A stretch of DNA of 64,000 bases from Nocardia coubleae NBRC 108252 (GTDB lineage: Bacteria > Actinomycetota > Actinomycetes > Mycobacteriales > Mycobacteriaceae). Below, piece by piece: positions 63,164 through 64,000 of the stretch. Positions within the stretch are counted from its first letter, which is position 1, and every line of letters starts with the position of its first letter. The position numbers and the translations under genes are program-made. The notes below the pieces were generated by a model. That model was not told the DNA's origin. It ran no database searches and saw only the letters and a list, made by a program, of their open reading frames with translations. The stretch spans positions 496,001-560,000 of the forward strand of contig NZ_BDBD01000004.1 in assembly GCF_001612805.1 (NCBI RefSeq). Reading direction: 5' to 3'.

Positions 63164-63274
63164 GCACCCCCGGGATTTCGGATGCCGTAGTCGGCGAGCA
63201 CGAAGACGCGGCTTTGCCGGGAGCGGCGGGGTGGGGCGCTGCGGTGATCAACGCGGCGATTACCGTTGTCGCTC

Positions 63275-64000
63275 GTGCTGGTGCTGCTGCCTCCCTCCGA
63301 GACCAAGTCCGACGGCGGTTCGGGCGCGCCCCTGAACCTCGACGATCTGGCGATGCCGCAGCTGAGCGCGGTGCGCGACAAGTTGATCACCGAGGTGGTC
63401 CAGTTGGCGGCCGACCCAGCCACCTCGGCTGCCGTGCTCGGGCTCGGCAAGGGCGCCGACGCCGAGATCGCCCGCAACGCGACCCTGCGCACCTCCCCCA
63501 CCCGGCCCGCGCTCGAGCGCTACACCGGCGTGCTCTACGACGCGCTGGACGCGAAATCGTTCACCAAGGCGCAGCGGGCCAAGGCCTACGCCCGGCTCGG
63601 CATCGGCTCCGCCCTGTTCGGTGTGGTCCGCGCGGGCGACCCGATCCCCGCCTACCGTCTCTCCGGCGGCACTAAACTTCCCGGCCTGCCCACCCTCTCG
63701 GCCCTGTGGCGTGACGTGCTCCCCGACGCCCTCTACGCCGAAGCCGCGGGCGAGCTCGTCGTCGACCTGCGTTCGGGCACCTACCAGCAGCTCGGCCGCG
63801 TCCCCGACGCGATCACCGCCAACGTCCTCACCGAACACCCCGACGGTTCCCGCACGGTGGTGAGCCACTTCAACAAACACCACAAGGGGCTGCTCGCCCG
63901 CGCCCTCGTCCTCACCCGCGCCGACCCCACCGATATCCGCGGCGTGGCCCGGGTCGCGAGCAAAGCCGGTCTGCGCACCGAAATCGCCTCGCCCACAGAG
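63275..64000 (+). CDS. yaaA: YaaA (UPF0246) peroxide-stress protein, 3' end outside the window
   Basis: The first 242 residues of a YaaA protein: VLVLLPPSETKSDGG start (the PPSETK signature), RYTGVLYDALDA, AYRLSGGTKLP and HFNKHHKGLLAR. E. coli YaaA lowers free iron and limits oxidative DNA damage. The frame runs unbroken off the window edge, so the tail is missing; full family length is about 250 residues. The start is probably the GTG at 63275; a TTG at 63266 is also in frame. It follows ehuA by about 100 bp, in which no gene or strong terminator is seen. Confidence 0.92.
   Translation, partial: MLVLLPPSETKSDGGSGAPLNLDDLAMPQLSAVRDKLITEVVQLAADPATSAAVLGLGKGADAEIARNATLRTSPTRPALERYTGVLYDALDAKSFTKAQRAKAYARLGIGSALFGVVRAGDPIPAYRLSGGTKLPGLPTLSALWRDVLPDALYAEAAGELVVDLRSGTYQQLGRVPDAITANVLTEHPDGSRTVVSHFNKHHKGLLARALVLTRADPTDIRGVARVASKAGLRTEIASPTE

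Noticed and set aside
1..64000. tRNA, rRNA, insertion sequences, prophage, attachment sites
   Set aside because: Intergenic regions were read on both strands; no cloverleaf-like sequence, transposase, integrase or direct-repeat target duplication was seen.

Overview
The window is high-GC actinobacterial chromosome. Gene content and order match the Mycobacteriales (Nocardia, Rhodococcus, Mycobacterium): pepR, pnp, rpsO, ribF, mntR/sirR, then truB-pptT-metallophosphoesterase, then dinF-nrnA-rbfA, infB-ylxR-nusA-rimP and proS. This is the order known in M. tuberculosis around Rv2782c-Rv2795c and Rv2836c-Rv2845c, with the intervening part missing here. A Nocardia-like organism is the best guess; species cannot be read from the sequence.

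Layout. (1) 1-8674 is an accessory block: two facing DesK-like sensor kinases, an ABC exporter pair, an FAD monooxygenase, a PadR regulator, a DHA2-type MFS pump and a Tat-exported lipoprotein flavin oxidase translationally coupled to the pump. (2) 8737-10083 is the M16 peptidase gene (pepR). (3) 10206-34349 is one 24.1-kb gene for an 8,047-residue nonribosomal peptide synthetase, A-T-(C-A-T)x6-TE. It lies between pepR and pnp, which are neighbours in M. tuberculosis. (4) 34931-38961 holds pnp, rpsO and ribF, with a strong terminator after pnp and a long hairpin between rpsO and pnp. (5) 39051-48721 holds mntR, a lipoprotein, truB-pptT-phosphoesterase, a TerD-membrane fusion, a secreted lipase, dinF, nrnA and rbfA. 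(6) 48776-54300 holds a DUF503 gene with an apparent CTG start, then the infB-ylxR-nusA-rimP operon. (7) 54473-59877 holds a Tat-lipoprotein/ferritin-like pair, an acyl-CoA dehydrogenase and proS. (8) 60148-63163 is an ectoine-type ABC uptake operon (ehuBCDA), followed by yaaA, which runs off the end.

How the parts work together. The central blocks are translation, RNA-decay and cofactor genes. PptT, 7 kb from the synthetase gene, is the expected phosphopantetheinyl transferase for its seven carrier domains. The synthetase has no MbtH-like, tailoring or starter gene beside it. The only exporters nearby are the MFS pump and ABC pair beyond pepR, and their link to it is unproven. Specificity codes read by eye give Ser at modules 1 and 5, a Gln-like code at modules 3 and 7, and unmatched codes at modules 2, 4 and 6. 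The product is therefore a heptapeptide of form Ser-X-Gln*-X-Ser-X-Gln*, released by a thioesterase, that I cannot assign to a known compound.

The least ordinary features are the synthetase itself, a 6 x 45-bp in-frame minisatellite inside its third adenylation domain, low-complexity insertions at recurring loop positions across modules, and the pump-plus-extracytoplasmic-oxidase pair.
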